64,000 nucleotides of DNA. It comes from Fluviicoccus sp. GTDB lineage: Bacteria; Pseudomonadota; Gammaproteobacteria; Pseudomonadales; Moraxellaceae. Under the pieces are notes generated by a model. The model was not told the origin of the DNA. It was given only the letters and a program-made list of their open reading frames with translations, and made no database searches. Below are positions 26,401 through 33,631 of the stretch, piece after piece. The stretch covers positions 1 to 64,000 of the forward strand of contig NZ_JAUSMX010000032.1 in NCBI RefSeq assembly GCF_030646115.1, in the 5' to 3' direction. Position 1 is the first letter of the stretch. Every line of letters begins with the position of its first letter. A program made the position numbers and the translations under genes.

Positions 26401-29308
26401 AGTCACCACCCGTGAAAAATCCATGGGCGGGCTATACCACTACAACTCCTCGCAGGAACTGAAGCCGTTGCCGCAAGGCTGCCGCGGCCGCACGGACCGG
26501 GTCGGCCGCCTGCAATGCCGCATCAGGGTCACCGCCTCCGGCAACCTGCGGCTGCGCGCCATCGTTACCGACCGCGCCGGTCGTCAGGCCACCGCCTCGG
26601 CCGAGGCCTGGGTCACCCGCAAACGCGGGTGGTGGTTCGACCAGCAGGACACCGACCGTATCGACCTCATTCCCGAGAAGAAGGCCTATAACCCCGGCGA
26701 CACCATGCGCCTGCAGGTGCGCATGCCGTTCCGCGAGGCGCTGGCGCTGGTAACGACCGAGCGCGAAGGTATCCTCGATGCGTCCGTGCAACGGCTCAGC
26801 GGCAATTCGCCGGTCATCCGCGCCCCGGTGCTGGGCGGTTATGCGCCCAATGTCTTTGTCTCGGCGTTGGTGGTGCGGGGACGCAACGACGCCGTGCAGC
26901 CCACGGCCTTCATCGATCTCGGCAAGCCCGCCTTCAAGCTGGGCCTCACCGAGGTCAAGGTGGGCCACGACGCCTTCCGGCTGGATGTCAGCGTCCGCAG
27001 CGACCGCCCGCGTTACCGCATCCGCGACGCCGCCCAGGTGCAGGTGCAGGTGAAAACGCCGGACGGCAAGATCCCGCCCGCCGGGACGGAAGTGATGTTC
27101 GCCGTGGTGGACGAAGCCTTGTTGGAACTGGCGCCCAACCACAGCTGGGAGCTGCTGCAGGCGATGATGGGCGAACGCGGCCTGCAGGTGGAAACCGCGA
27201 CTTCGCAACTCCAGGTGGTGGGCAAGCGGCACTTCGGCCGCAAGGCGGTGCCGGCGGGCGGCGGCGGCGGACGCGGTTCCACCCGCGAATTGTTCGATAC
27301 GCTGGTGTACTGGCAGGCGCGCGCCACGGTGGACGCCGACGGCCGGGCATCGTTCAGCTTCCCGCTCAATGACTCGCTGTCGGGTTTCCGGCTGGTGGCG
27401 GTGGCGTCCTCGGCCGACCGTTTCGGCAAGGGCGAAGGCCGCCTGGAAACCTTCCAGGACCTGCAAGTGATCAGCGGGCTGTCGCCGTTGGTGCGTGAAG
27501 GCGACAGCTTCCAGGCCGAATTCACCGTGCGCAACGCGGCCGAGGTTGAACAGACCATCCGCTTTGAGGCCACGGCGTCGGCAAGCGGCATCACCCCGCA
27601 GCAACGTGAACTGACGCTGGCCCCCGGCAAATCGCAAACCCTGTCGTTCCCGGTGGAGGTTCCCCCCGGCATCGGCGCCATCGACTGGACGGTCAGCGCC
27701 GCCAGCGCCCTGGCCAATGACCGGATGAAGTTCCACCAGACCGTGCTGGACCCGGTGCCGGAGCAAGTGGTGCAGGCGACGCTGACCCGCTTGCCGCCCG
27801 GCGAGGACTACACCCTGCCGGTGGCGAAGCCTGCCGACGCCCTCAGCGGCGGTGGCATCCGTGTGCAGTTGCGGCCGCATCTGGCCGAAGGCATGGACGG
27901 GGTGCAGCGTTATTTCCGCGAGTACCGCTATGCCTGCCTGGAACAGCAGGTGTCGCGCGCCATTGCCCTGCAGGATGAGTCCGCCTGGCAGGGTCTGGGC
28001 GAAAACCTGCCCGCCTTCCTCGACCGCAACGGTTTCGCCAAGCTGTTTACGCCGCTGGATCAGGGCGACCCGCTGATCACCGCCTACCTGCTGGAGCTGG
28101 TGCATGAGAGTGGCCGTCATTTCCCGGACGATTCGCAGCAGCGGATGCTGGCGGCCTTGCAGGGTTTTGCCGAGGGCAGGCTGAAGCCCGAGGTATGGAA
28201 TTTCGGAAAATTTGATGATGACGCCCGCCGCCTGAAGGCGATGAGCGTGCTGGCCCGCTATCAGCGTTTCGAGCCCTCGACGCTGGGCAGCCTCACCGTG
28301 CAGCCCTCGCTGTGGCCCACGGCCATGGTGCTGGACTGGGTGACGCTGTTGCAGGCGCGTCCCGACCTGCCCGACCAGGCGCAGCGGCTGGCCGAGGCTT
28401 CGGGAATCCTGCGCTCGCGGCTGAACCTGCAGGGCACCGCACTGATGCTGAGCCGCAACGAAAGCAACCAGTGGTGGCTGTACAGCAGCGCCGATGCCGC
28501 CGCCGTGCGGCTGTTCCTGTCGGCGCAGACCCTGCCCGGCTGGCAGGACGACCTGCCGCGCCTGATTCGCGGCCTCAGCCTCAGGATGGCGGGCGGTCAC
28601 TGGGACACCACGCTGGCCAATGCCTGGGGCTTGGTGGCTACTCGCCGGTTCAGCGAACGCTTCGAGTCGGAGCCGGTCACTGGCAAGACCCGGCTGGCCC
28701 TGGACAAGCAGGTGCAGCAAGCCGACTGGTCGGCCGGAACCCCCGCCGTCCGGACACTGGACTGGCCGTCTGCACCCGCCACCTTCCGCGCCCGCCAGCT
28801 GGGCGGCGGAGCGCCCTGGCTGACCGTGCAAAGCGTGGCCCGCATCCCGGTGAAGACGCCGTGGAGTACCGGCTATGCCATCACCAAGTCACTGCTGCCT
28901 CTGCAGCAGAAGACCCCCGGCCAGTGGTCGGTGGGCGATGTCGCGGTGGTGTTGCTGGATGTGGAAGCCCAGACCGACATGGGCTGGGTGGTGGTGGACG
29001 ACCCGGTCCCGGCCGGAGCCTCATTGCTGGGGCGCGGGCTGGACCGCGACTCCGGCTTGCTGACGGAACAGGCCGAGCGTTTTGCGAGCTGGTCCGGCCA
29101 CTGGCGTACCCCCGATTTTGCCGAGTACAAGCAGGACGGCTATCGCGGTTATTACGCCCGCATGGGCAAGGGCCACACCGGCACCAGCTATATCGTGCGC
29201 TTCAACCAGGCCGGCACCTTCCACCTGCCGCCCACCCGTGTCGAAGCCATGTACGCCCCGGAAATGTTCGGACTGCTGCCCAATGATGATGTGGTTGTTC
29301 AGCCCTAG
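23474..29308 (+). CDS. Bacterial alpha-2-macroglobulin-like protease trap
   Basis: The 1944-residue periplasmic protein is thought to trap proteases that enter the envelope. The start at 23474 has AGGA upstream and a signal peptide ending near LPAAA. Unlike E. coli YfhM it lacks a usable lipobox: the LLAC at residues 11-14 precedes the hydrophobic core, so it looks soluble. N-terminal macroglobulin (MG) domains are followed by a bait region around a glycine-rich stretch near residue 1260 and an ANK-type wall domain. The thioester site CLEQ is intact at residues 1488-1491. It is larger than E. coli YfhM. The pbpC gene overlaps its 3' end, the classic partner arrangement. Confidence 0.93.
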   Translation: MPRLLSPPHTLLACWFLILQALALPAAAEKPAEPRLELFNPVGEMRTVRQVQVRFNADMVRFGDPRLPDPFTADCAAAGHGRWVDSRNWVWDFEDDLPSGLACRFAPVGVLKTVDGKTVLTEAEYRFNTGGPMISDSLPRAGISYSSEAQVFLVKRHNELGLAIEPADRGIAEGQRFMLKLDGALDEQTVERNAYCLVQGLNEQIPLRRLSEAETEAYVSRLNEWEREWWDSVEAGYWQEVRRKPVSKLIVACQRRFPNEAKVTLVWGRSIAAPTGLANRQEQLLGYQVRPEFTARFSCSRESARKPCNPLTDMSLEFTEEVSAETLQNIQLLAGGKVWRPEPNYDGDSWSDGSFLNFRGPFPINTDFSLVLPPGVKGLGSERPLKNAARFPLVVKTGGYPPLAKFAADFGIVERAVGAVPLTLRNLEPGKPGAADTTAARLRTLRLPDDDAGLIAWLKKTEQFDARPWGAARLPPKPGPGEPVDNTPPPPDPRGESLILNQPGVTVTPLPKPLGAKAFEVVGIPVPAPGMYLHEVESRYLGNTLLAQDQPMYVHSLSLVTDLAVHLKRGTVNSLVWVTSLGKAQPVAGARVEVHDCADGRLLWQGDTDLQGIARIDARLPEPARSEWTNDSGEQNLKQLQSCRGASMLVSARKDGDRGFVLSNWNEGIEPWRYDLHDFYGTDDTEKRSAHTVFDRSLLRPGETVHMRHFLRARSLTGFGLPSLLPDKVEIRHQGSDDRYELSPSFDSGGNADSVWKIPTAAKLGSYAVSLHFPDDSTLSTGEFRVAHYRLPLLKARLQLPPGPLAFQEKVSADMSLGYLNGGAYPSAPVTLRGRIEEAWVNFPDYDRYSFRTCVGPEGEDLCPPFSNFEAPETVADQTATLDEHGGGREAVTLSQRVNPSALRLEMEFRDPSGETQTVAAATLYWPGEWLPGIKLDSWLQPDKQQQVPVELVVLDTRGKPVAGAPVQVAVFLLETVTTREKSMGGLYHYNSSQELKPLPQGCRGRTDRVGRLQCRIRVTASGNLRLRAIVTDRAGRQATASAEAWVTRKRGWWFDQQDTDRIDLIPEKKAYNPGDTMRLQVRMPFREALALVTTEREGILDASVQRLSGNSPVIRAPVLGGYAPNVFVSALVVRGRNDAVQPTAFIDLGKPAFKLGLTEVKVGHDAFRLDVSVRSDRPRYRIRDAAQVQVQVKTPDGKIPPAGTEVMFAVVDEALLELAPNHSWELLQAMMGERGLQVETATSQLQVVGKRHFGRKAVPAGGGGGRGSTRELFDTLVYWQARATVDADGRASFSFPLNDSLSGFRLVAVASSADRFGKGEGRLETFQDLQVISGLSPLVREGDSFQAEFTVRNAAEVEQTIRFEATASASGITPQQRELTLAPGKSQTLSFPVEVPPGIGAIDWTVSAASALANDRMKFHQTVLDPVPEQVVQATLTRLPPGEDYTLPVAKPADALSGGGIRVQLRPHLAEGMDGVQRYFREYRYACLEQQVSRAIALQDESAWQGLGENLPAFLDRNGFAKLFTPLDQGDPLITAYLLELVHESGRHFPDDSQQRMLAALQGFAEGRLKPEVWNFGKFDDDARRLKAMSVLARYQRFEPSTLGSLTVQPSLWPTAMVLDWVTLLQARPDLPDQAQRLAEASGILRSRLNLQGTALMLSRNESNQWWLYSSADAAAVRLFLSAQTLPGWQDDLPRLIRGLSLRMAGGHWDTTLANAWGLVATRRFSERFESEPVTGKTRLALDKQVQQADWSAGTPAVRTLDWPSAPATFRARQLGGGAPWLTVQSVARIPVKTPWSTGYAITKSLLPLQQKTPGQWSVGDVAVVLLDVEAQTDMGWVVVDDPVPAGASLLGRGLDRDSGLLTEQAERFASWSGHWRTPDFAEYKQDGYRGYYARMGKGHTGTSYIVRFNQAGTFHLPPTRVEAMYAPEMFGLLPNDDVVVQP

Positions 29309-31436
29309 GGCGGCCGGGCCGCTACTGGCGGCGGCGTTGGCCCTGGGGGCGGCAGCGCCAGCCTCGGCGCAGCCGCAGGAGTTTGACGCCGTGCGCGCCG
29401 CGCATCCTTCCACCTATGCCGAGTTGCTGGACCGGCAGGGCCGCGTGCTGACCCGCCGCCGGGTGGACCTGGCTGAAAACCGGCTGGGCTGGACGCCGTT
29501 GGCGGATATGTCCCCCGCGCTGGCCGAGGCCGTGATTTTTGCCGAGGACCGCGATTTCTACCGCCATCACGGCATTGACTGGGGCGCGGCCGCCCGCGCG
29601 GGCTGGGGGCTGGTCAGCGGCCATCGCGGGCGCGGGGCCAGCACGCTCAGCATGCAGCTGGCGGGCTTGCTGGACCCGGCGCTGGGCTGGCGCACTGGCG
29701 GCCGCAGCCTGTCGCAGAAATGGCGGCAGATGCAGGAAGCGCGCACGCTGGAGTCGCGCTGGAGCAAGCCGCAGATTCTGGAAGCCTACCTCAACCTGTC
29801 ACAGTTCCGGGGCGATCTGGGTGGGGTGGCCGCCGCCAGCGCCGCCCTGTTCGACAAGGCGCCGTCCGGACTGGACCGTAACGAAGCCTTGCTGCTGGCG
29901 TCGTTGCTGCCGGCCCCGACCGCTTCACCGTCCCGGGTGGCCGCGCATGGCTGTCGCCTGATCCAGGCCGGATTCACCGGCGCCTCCTGCGAGCGCCTGC
30001 AGTTCCTGGCCGCCACCCGGCTGGACCGCCGCCGCCTGTCGGACGAGGACACCCCGGAACTGGCCGCCCTGGCCTGGCGCTACCTGTCGGCATCGCAACG
30101 GCAGGTGCGCACCACGCTGGACGCCGACCTGCAGGCCTATGCCCGGGAACGCCTGCGCGCCCAGCTGGCCGGGCTGCATGGCCGTGAAGTCACCGCCGGG
30201 GCGGCGCTGGTGCTGGACAACGCCAGCGGCGAAGTGCTGGCCTATGTCGCCAACGCCGGTCTGCAAGCCGAGGGGCGCTATGTGGACGCTGTCACCGCCC
30301 CGCGTCAGGCCGGTTCCACGCTCAAGCCCTTCCTCTACGCCCTGGCCTTCGAAAAACGCCTGCTGACCGCCGCTTCGCCGCTGCGCGACGAGCCGCTCAG
30401 CCTGCCTACCCCCCAAGGCCTGTACAGCCCGCAGAACTACGACAAGGACTTCAAGGGCGTGATTTCCGCCCGCACCGCGCTGGCCAGTTCACTGAACGTG
30501 CCTGCCGTGCGGGTGCAACTGCTGGCGGGGGGCGAAGACTTCTGGACCCGCCTGCGCGATCTGGGGTTCTCCCTGCCGGAAGCGCCGGAATTCTACGGCT
30601 ACGGGCTGGCGCTGGGCGATGCCGATGTCAGCCTGTGGCAACTGGCCAACGCCTATCGCACGCTGGCGCGGGGCGGCGTCTGGTCATCACCTGTGTTGAT
30701 TCCTTCGCTGTCACGTCCTGCGGAGCGGACGGTGGCTGAACCGGGAGCCGCCTTCATCACCGCCGACATCCTGGCCGACCGCCAGGCGCGGGCGCTGACC
30801 TTTGAATTCGAAAATCCGCTGGCCACGCCATTCTGGACGGCGGTGAAGACCGGCACCAGCAAGGACATGCGCGACAACTGGTGCATCGGTTTTTCGCAGC
30901 GCCATACGGTGGCGGTGTGGGTGGGCAACCTGGATGGCGCGCCCATGCGCGATGTCTCCGGCATCACCGGCGCGGCCCCGGTGTGGGCGGAACTGATGCA
31001 GCGGCTGGAAGGCGGGCGCTGGCAGGCGGAGGCGCCCCGGCCCGCGCCGCCGCCGGGGTTGGTGCGGCAAACGGTGAGCTTTGACGGCGTGCCGGAACCG
31101 GCGCGGGAGGAGTGGTTCCTGCCGGATGCCACCCAGTCGACAGTGACCTATGTCGGCGACCGCCGGGTGCATATCCTGTCGCCGGTGAATGAAACGGTGT
31201 ATGCGCTGGACCCCGATATTCCGCCGGGCCACCAGCAGGTGACTTTCCGCGCTGCGCCGGACGGCGCGCGCCTGTCGTGGTGGCTGGACGGAAAACGGCT
31301 GGGAGCGGCCACGGCGCGGGCCTGGTCGCCGCAGCCGGGGCATTTCCGGCTCAGCCTGCGGGATGAGGCGGGGGTGGAGCAGGATGCGGTGGTGTTTACG
31401 GTGCGGGGCGGGTGGAAGGGGCGCGACAGCCCTTAA
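29283..31436 (+). CDS. pbpC: Penicillin-binding protein 1C (bifunctional glycosyltransferase/transpeptidase)
   Basis: The 717-residue class A PBP polymerises and cross-links peptidoglycan. It has an N-terminal hydrophobic segment (LLAAALALGAAAPASAQ). The glycosyltransferase motif 1 is EDRDFYRHHGID (about 82), followed by GASTLSMQLAGLLDP. The transpeptidase has SXXK in AGSTLKPF, SXN in SSLN and KTG in VKTGTSKD. A C-terminal PBP1C-type domain follows. Three ATGs in a row (29283, 29286, 29289) are all possible starts; all overlap the alpha-2-macroglobulin gene by about 20 bases. The pair is thought to link wall repair with protease trapping. Confidence 0.92.
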   Translation: MMMWLFSPRAAGPLLAAALALGAAAPASAQPQEFDAVRAAHPSTYAELLDRQGRVLTRRRVDLAENRLGWTPLADMSPALAEAVIFAEDRDFYRHHGIDWGAAARAGWGLVSGHRGRGASTLSMQLAGLLDPALGWRTGGRSLSQKWRQMQEARTLESRWSKPQILEAYLNLSQFRGDLGGVAAASAALFDKAPSGLDRNEALLLASLLPAPTASPSRVAAHGCRLIQAGFTGASCERLQFLAATRLDRRRLSDEDTPELAALAWRYLSASQRQVRTTLDADLQAYARERLRAQLAGLHGREVTAGAALVLDNASGEVLAYVANAGLQAEGRYVDAVTAPRQAGSTLKPFLYALAFEKRLLTAASPLRDEPLSLPTPQGLYSPQNYDKDFKGVISARTALASSLNVPAVRVQLLAGGEDFWTRLRDLGFSLPEAPEFYGYGLALGDADVSLWQLANAYRTLARGGVWSSPVLIPSLSRPAERTVAEPGAAFITADILADRQARALTFEFENPLATPFWTAVKTGTSKDMRDNWCIGFSQRHTVAVWVGNLDGAPMRDVSGITGAAPVWAELMQRLEGGRWQAEAPRPAPPPGLVRQTVSFDGVPEPAREEWFLPDATQSTVTYVGDRRVHILSPVNETVYALDPDIPPGHQQVTFRAAPDGARLSWWLDGKRLGAATARAWSPQPGHFRLSLRDEAGVEQDAVVFTVRGGWKGRDSP

Positions 31437-31567
31437 CGCTGCAACCCCGCCGCCACATCCCTGAACGACGCCAGCGCCGCCTCCTGGTGTTCAATAATCT
31501 CCTGTTGCAGCACCTCCGGCGGCGGCAGGTCATCCAGGTTTTCCAGCTTCAGTGTCCGGGTTTTCAT
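31433..31567 (-). CDS. Small 44-residue hypothetical protein
   Basis: The sequence MKTRTLKLENLDDLPPPEVL continues for 24 residues and ends VAAGLQR. It is charged, with a predicted long helix in the second half, and overlaps the pbpC stop by four bases on the opposite strand. The ATG at 31567 has no strong ribosome site. The composition looks protein-like rather than random, and it could be a small regulator or antitoxin-like peptide. I do not recognise it. Confidence 0.4.
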   Translation of the reverse strand: MKTRTLKLENLDDLPPPEVLQQEIIEHQEAALASFRDVAAGLQR

Positions 31568-31731
31568 GGTGAAGTGCTTGAGACTTTCTGGACGAGGGAG
31601 GAGGTATTCATGGCGGCTGGTCCGGTTTGTTCGATGTTGTGGAATTTCAGTCAATCAGGTGTTTTCAGCGGATGCTGAAAGGCCGGTTCCGGGTGAAATT
31701 TCTGATAATGGCTGTTACTGCATATGGGGTA

Positions 31732-31771
31732 TATGCGCTAGCGCATAAATTTATGCGCCGAGCGTATAAAT
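31732..31771. promoter_or_regulatory. Overlapping palindromes, probable protein-binding sites
   Basis: TATGCGCTAGCGCATA (31732-31747) and GCGCATAAATTTATGCGC (31741-31758) are perfect palindromes that share an arm. A third, imperfect one (31750-31770) follows. Together they give repeated TATGCGC half-sites in alternating directions. They lie just past the 3' end of the AlbA/Schlafen-type gene and upstream of the 44-residue gene. No T-run is present, so this is not a terminator. Confidence 0.5.
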
Positions 31772-31776
31772 CAGGC

Positions 31777-33417
31777 TTAGGTATAGTAAGCGGCCTTCCT
31801 ATCCCCTTGTTTTTCAATGACTCCTTGATCACAGAGCCGTTTAAGCGTTTTATACGCCTGATCGGGCCCAAGATGGCAAAGATCCATGACATCCTGGCGT
31901 GTAATGCGCTTATTCTGCTTGATAAAATTCCGGATCAGTTGCTCATGCTGCAGTCGGTCGAAACCCGCTTGGCGAGTGTATTCCGCCCGTTGGCCGAGCA
32001 ATCGGTACAGGGCAACTGATAGCGTGTAGCTGCGGCCGCGACCCGTGCCATGTGCTTGCAGCAAGCCGGATTCGACCAACGGCTCAACACTGGCGGAGAT
32101 TCGCGAGCTGTCTTTTTGCAGCCATTCCGCGAGTTGTTCTGTATTGGCACGTCGTTGTTCACGCAGCGTAGCCAGAATAATCAGGCTGTCGATGGGCAAC
32201 ACACTCCCGCGACGGGCTTCCTCTTCCAGCACAATTTTCAGGAAGGCCTCATCGGCAACCGCCATGCTGAGCCGGAGCACCACGGAATGACTGTCAGACT
32301 GACTAAAGTCCGGATTGTGGCGGCCGTAGCGCAAAAGGCCTCGATAAATCAGATCGACGCCGCGTCCCGTTCGTTCCACCAGTCCGATACGCTTCAGGGC
32401 ATCGGCCAGTGCGGGATTACGTGGGCGGGGTTCTGTCGTCAGCAGATTGCGCAAACTGACGCCTTCGACAAAGCCGCCGGGATTGCTGATGACCAGCGTG
32501 TCAGAGGCAAGTCGAATATGAATTGCGCCACGCAGGCTATAATCCCGATGTGTGATCGCATTGGCAACGGCTTCGCGGAAGGCGCGCTGATCCAGTTTGG
32601 GAATGGCGACGCGGAAAAGGCCGGACTGGAATTCCTGTTCCAGATTGAGTGGTTTGAACAGGGTTTCGATCCATTCAAAAGCGCGAAGCAGCGGGACTCG
32701 GCTGAATTCGTTCAGGCGTACTTCTTCACCATCCAGTATCTGAAAGGCTATTTCGTGGGTGGGAACCAGCAGGCGCAGAGAGGATTCATAGCCAAGCAGT
32801 AGCAGACCGGTCAGCGAGGGAACGTGTTCGTTTCCAAGACGTACTGTCAGGCCCAAAGCGGCATCCAATTGTGAGTCGTCGAGTTCCAACAATCCCTGAT
32901 CGCCATTGAAACGCTGGATGAATTGCCGCAAGCGGACCCGCTCAATCGGATCAAGATCGGCTATGGCGGCCCCCGCTACCGGTTTGGCGCTGACATCCAG
33001 TAATCCAAAGTGGGCCTGACGCACGACAAACTCATGGGGCAGGTAAGGAACACATTCGGGTTGGCCGTTACTTTGCAGGCGACGGCGTTTGACCATGCCG
33101 TCCTGGGTGGCCACTGGTTGCGGGTACATGGGGATGGATATACAGGCAACAGTTAAGCCGTCTTCCTGCATCAGTTCCACGCGGACATGCACATTGGGTT
33201 GTGTCCTGTTGGCGATCAGGGCGGCGAGTCCGTCTGTATGCACATGTTTGGCGTGAAGTCCGGTAATCTGGCCGTCATCTTCCACGCCCAGATAGATTTG
33301 GCCGCCCTGGCCATTGGCCATGCAGACGACGGCTTCGATCAGGTCGCTGTCCGACAGGCATTTACGGTCACTTTTGAATTCGCAGGTGAGGGTTTCTTGC
33401 AGGGGGATTCGTCTCAT
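31777..33417 (-). CDS. AlbA_2/Schlafen-type ATP-binding protein with C-terminal winged-helix region
   Basis: The 546-residue protein starts at 33417 behind GGAGG. The N-terminal AlbA_2 domain reads ETLTCEFKSDRKCLSDSDLI, then ANGQGGQIYLGVEDDGQITG. The middle shows an ATP-binding RecG-like C-terminal module (FREAVANAITHRDYS, then LVISNPGGFVEGVS and RNPALADALKRIGLVERTGRG). The last about 150 residues contain winged-helix-like segments (ANTEQLAEWLQKDSSRISAS and ITRQDVMDLCHLGPDQAYKT). Such proteins are usually regulators, and some are defence components. The adjacent palindromes could be its binding sites. No partner gene is obvious. Confidence 0.82.
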   Translation of the reverse strand: MRRIPLQETLTCEFKSDRKCLSDSDLIEAVVCMANGQGGQIYLGVEDDGQITGLHAKHVHTDGLAALIANRTQPNVHVRVELMQEDGLTVACISIPMYPQPVATQDGMVKRRRLQSNGQPECVPYLPHEFVVRQAHFGLLDVSAKPVAGAAIADLDPIERVRLRQFIQRFNGDQGLLELDDSQLDAALGLTVRLGNEHVPSLTGLLLLGYESSLRLLVPTHEIAFQILDGEEVRLNEFSRVPLLRAFEWIETLFKPLNLEQEFQSGLFRVAIPKLDQRAFREAVANAITHRDYSLRGAIHIRLASDTLVISNPGGFVEGVSLRNLLTTEPRPRNPALADALKRIGLVERTGRGVDLIYRGLLRYGRHNPDFSQSDSHSVVLRLSMAVADEAFLKIVLEEEARRGSVLPIDSLIILATLREQRRANTEQLAEWLQKDSSRISASVEPLVESGLLQAHGTGRGRSYTLSVALYRLLGQRAEYTRQAGFDRLQHEQLIRNFIKQNKRITRQDVMDLCHLGPDQAYKTLKRLCDQGVIEKQGDRKAAYYT

Positions 33418-33549
33418 GACGCCTCCTTCGCTTTCCGGGGTCACGCGGGTTGCTCCCTGTCCGTGGCGGCATGTTCTGATAATGATCGTAATCTATCAGG
33501 TCCGGTCGGGATACACTATGCCGGACGGATGCTGTGACCAAGATCGCCG

Positions 33550-33624
33550 TAGGGGCGAACTGCGTGCGCCCTCGCGAACAAACACGCCAGTGTCCTGTAG
33601 GTCGGGCTTCAGCCCGACCTACAG
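33550..33624. repeat. Two intergenic palindromic repeats (two families)
   Basis: TAGGGGCGAACTGCGTGCGCC at 33550-33571 belongs to the GGGGCGC family seen at 18565 and 44272. A perfect 30-base palindrome at 33595-33624 (CTGTAGGTCGGGCT, TC, AGCCCGACCTACAG) belongs to a second family also found at 39552-39620. The second lies 8 bases past the end of the ABC-F gene and could act as a 3' stabilising hairpin. Confidence 0.85.
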
Positions 33625-33631
33625 TCTTGGA

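Noticed and set aside
26432-28831. 799-residue minus-strand ORF opposite the alpha-2-macroglobulin gene
   Set aside because: High-GC antisense shadow rich in His, Gln, Arg and Gly with no domain sense.
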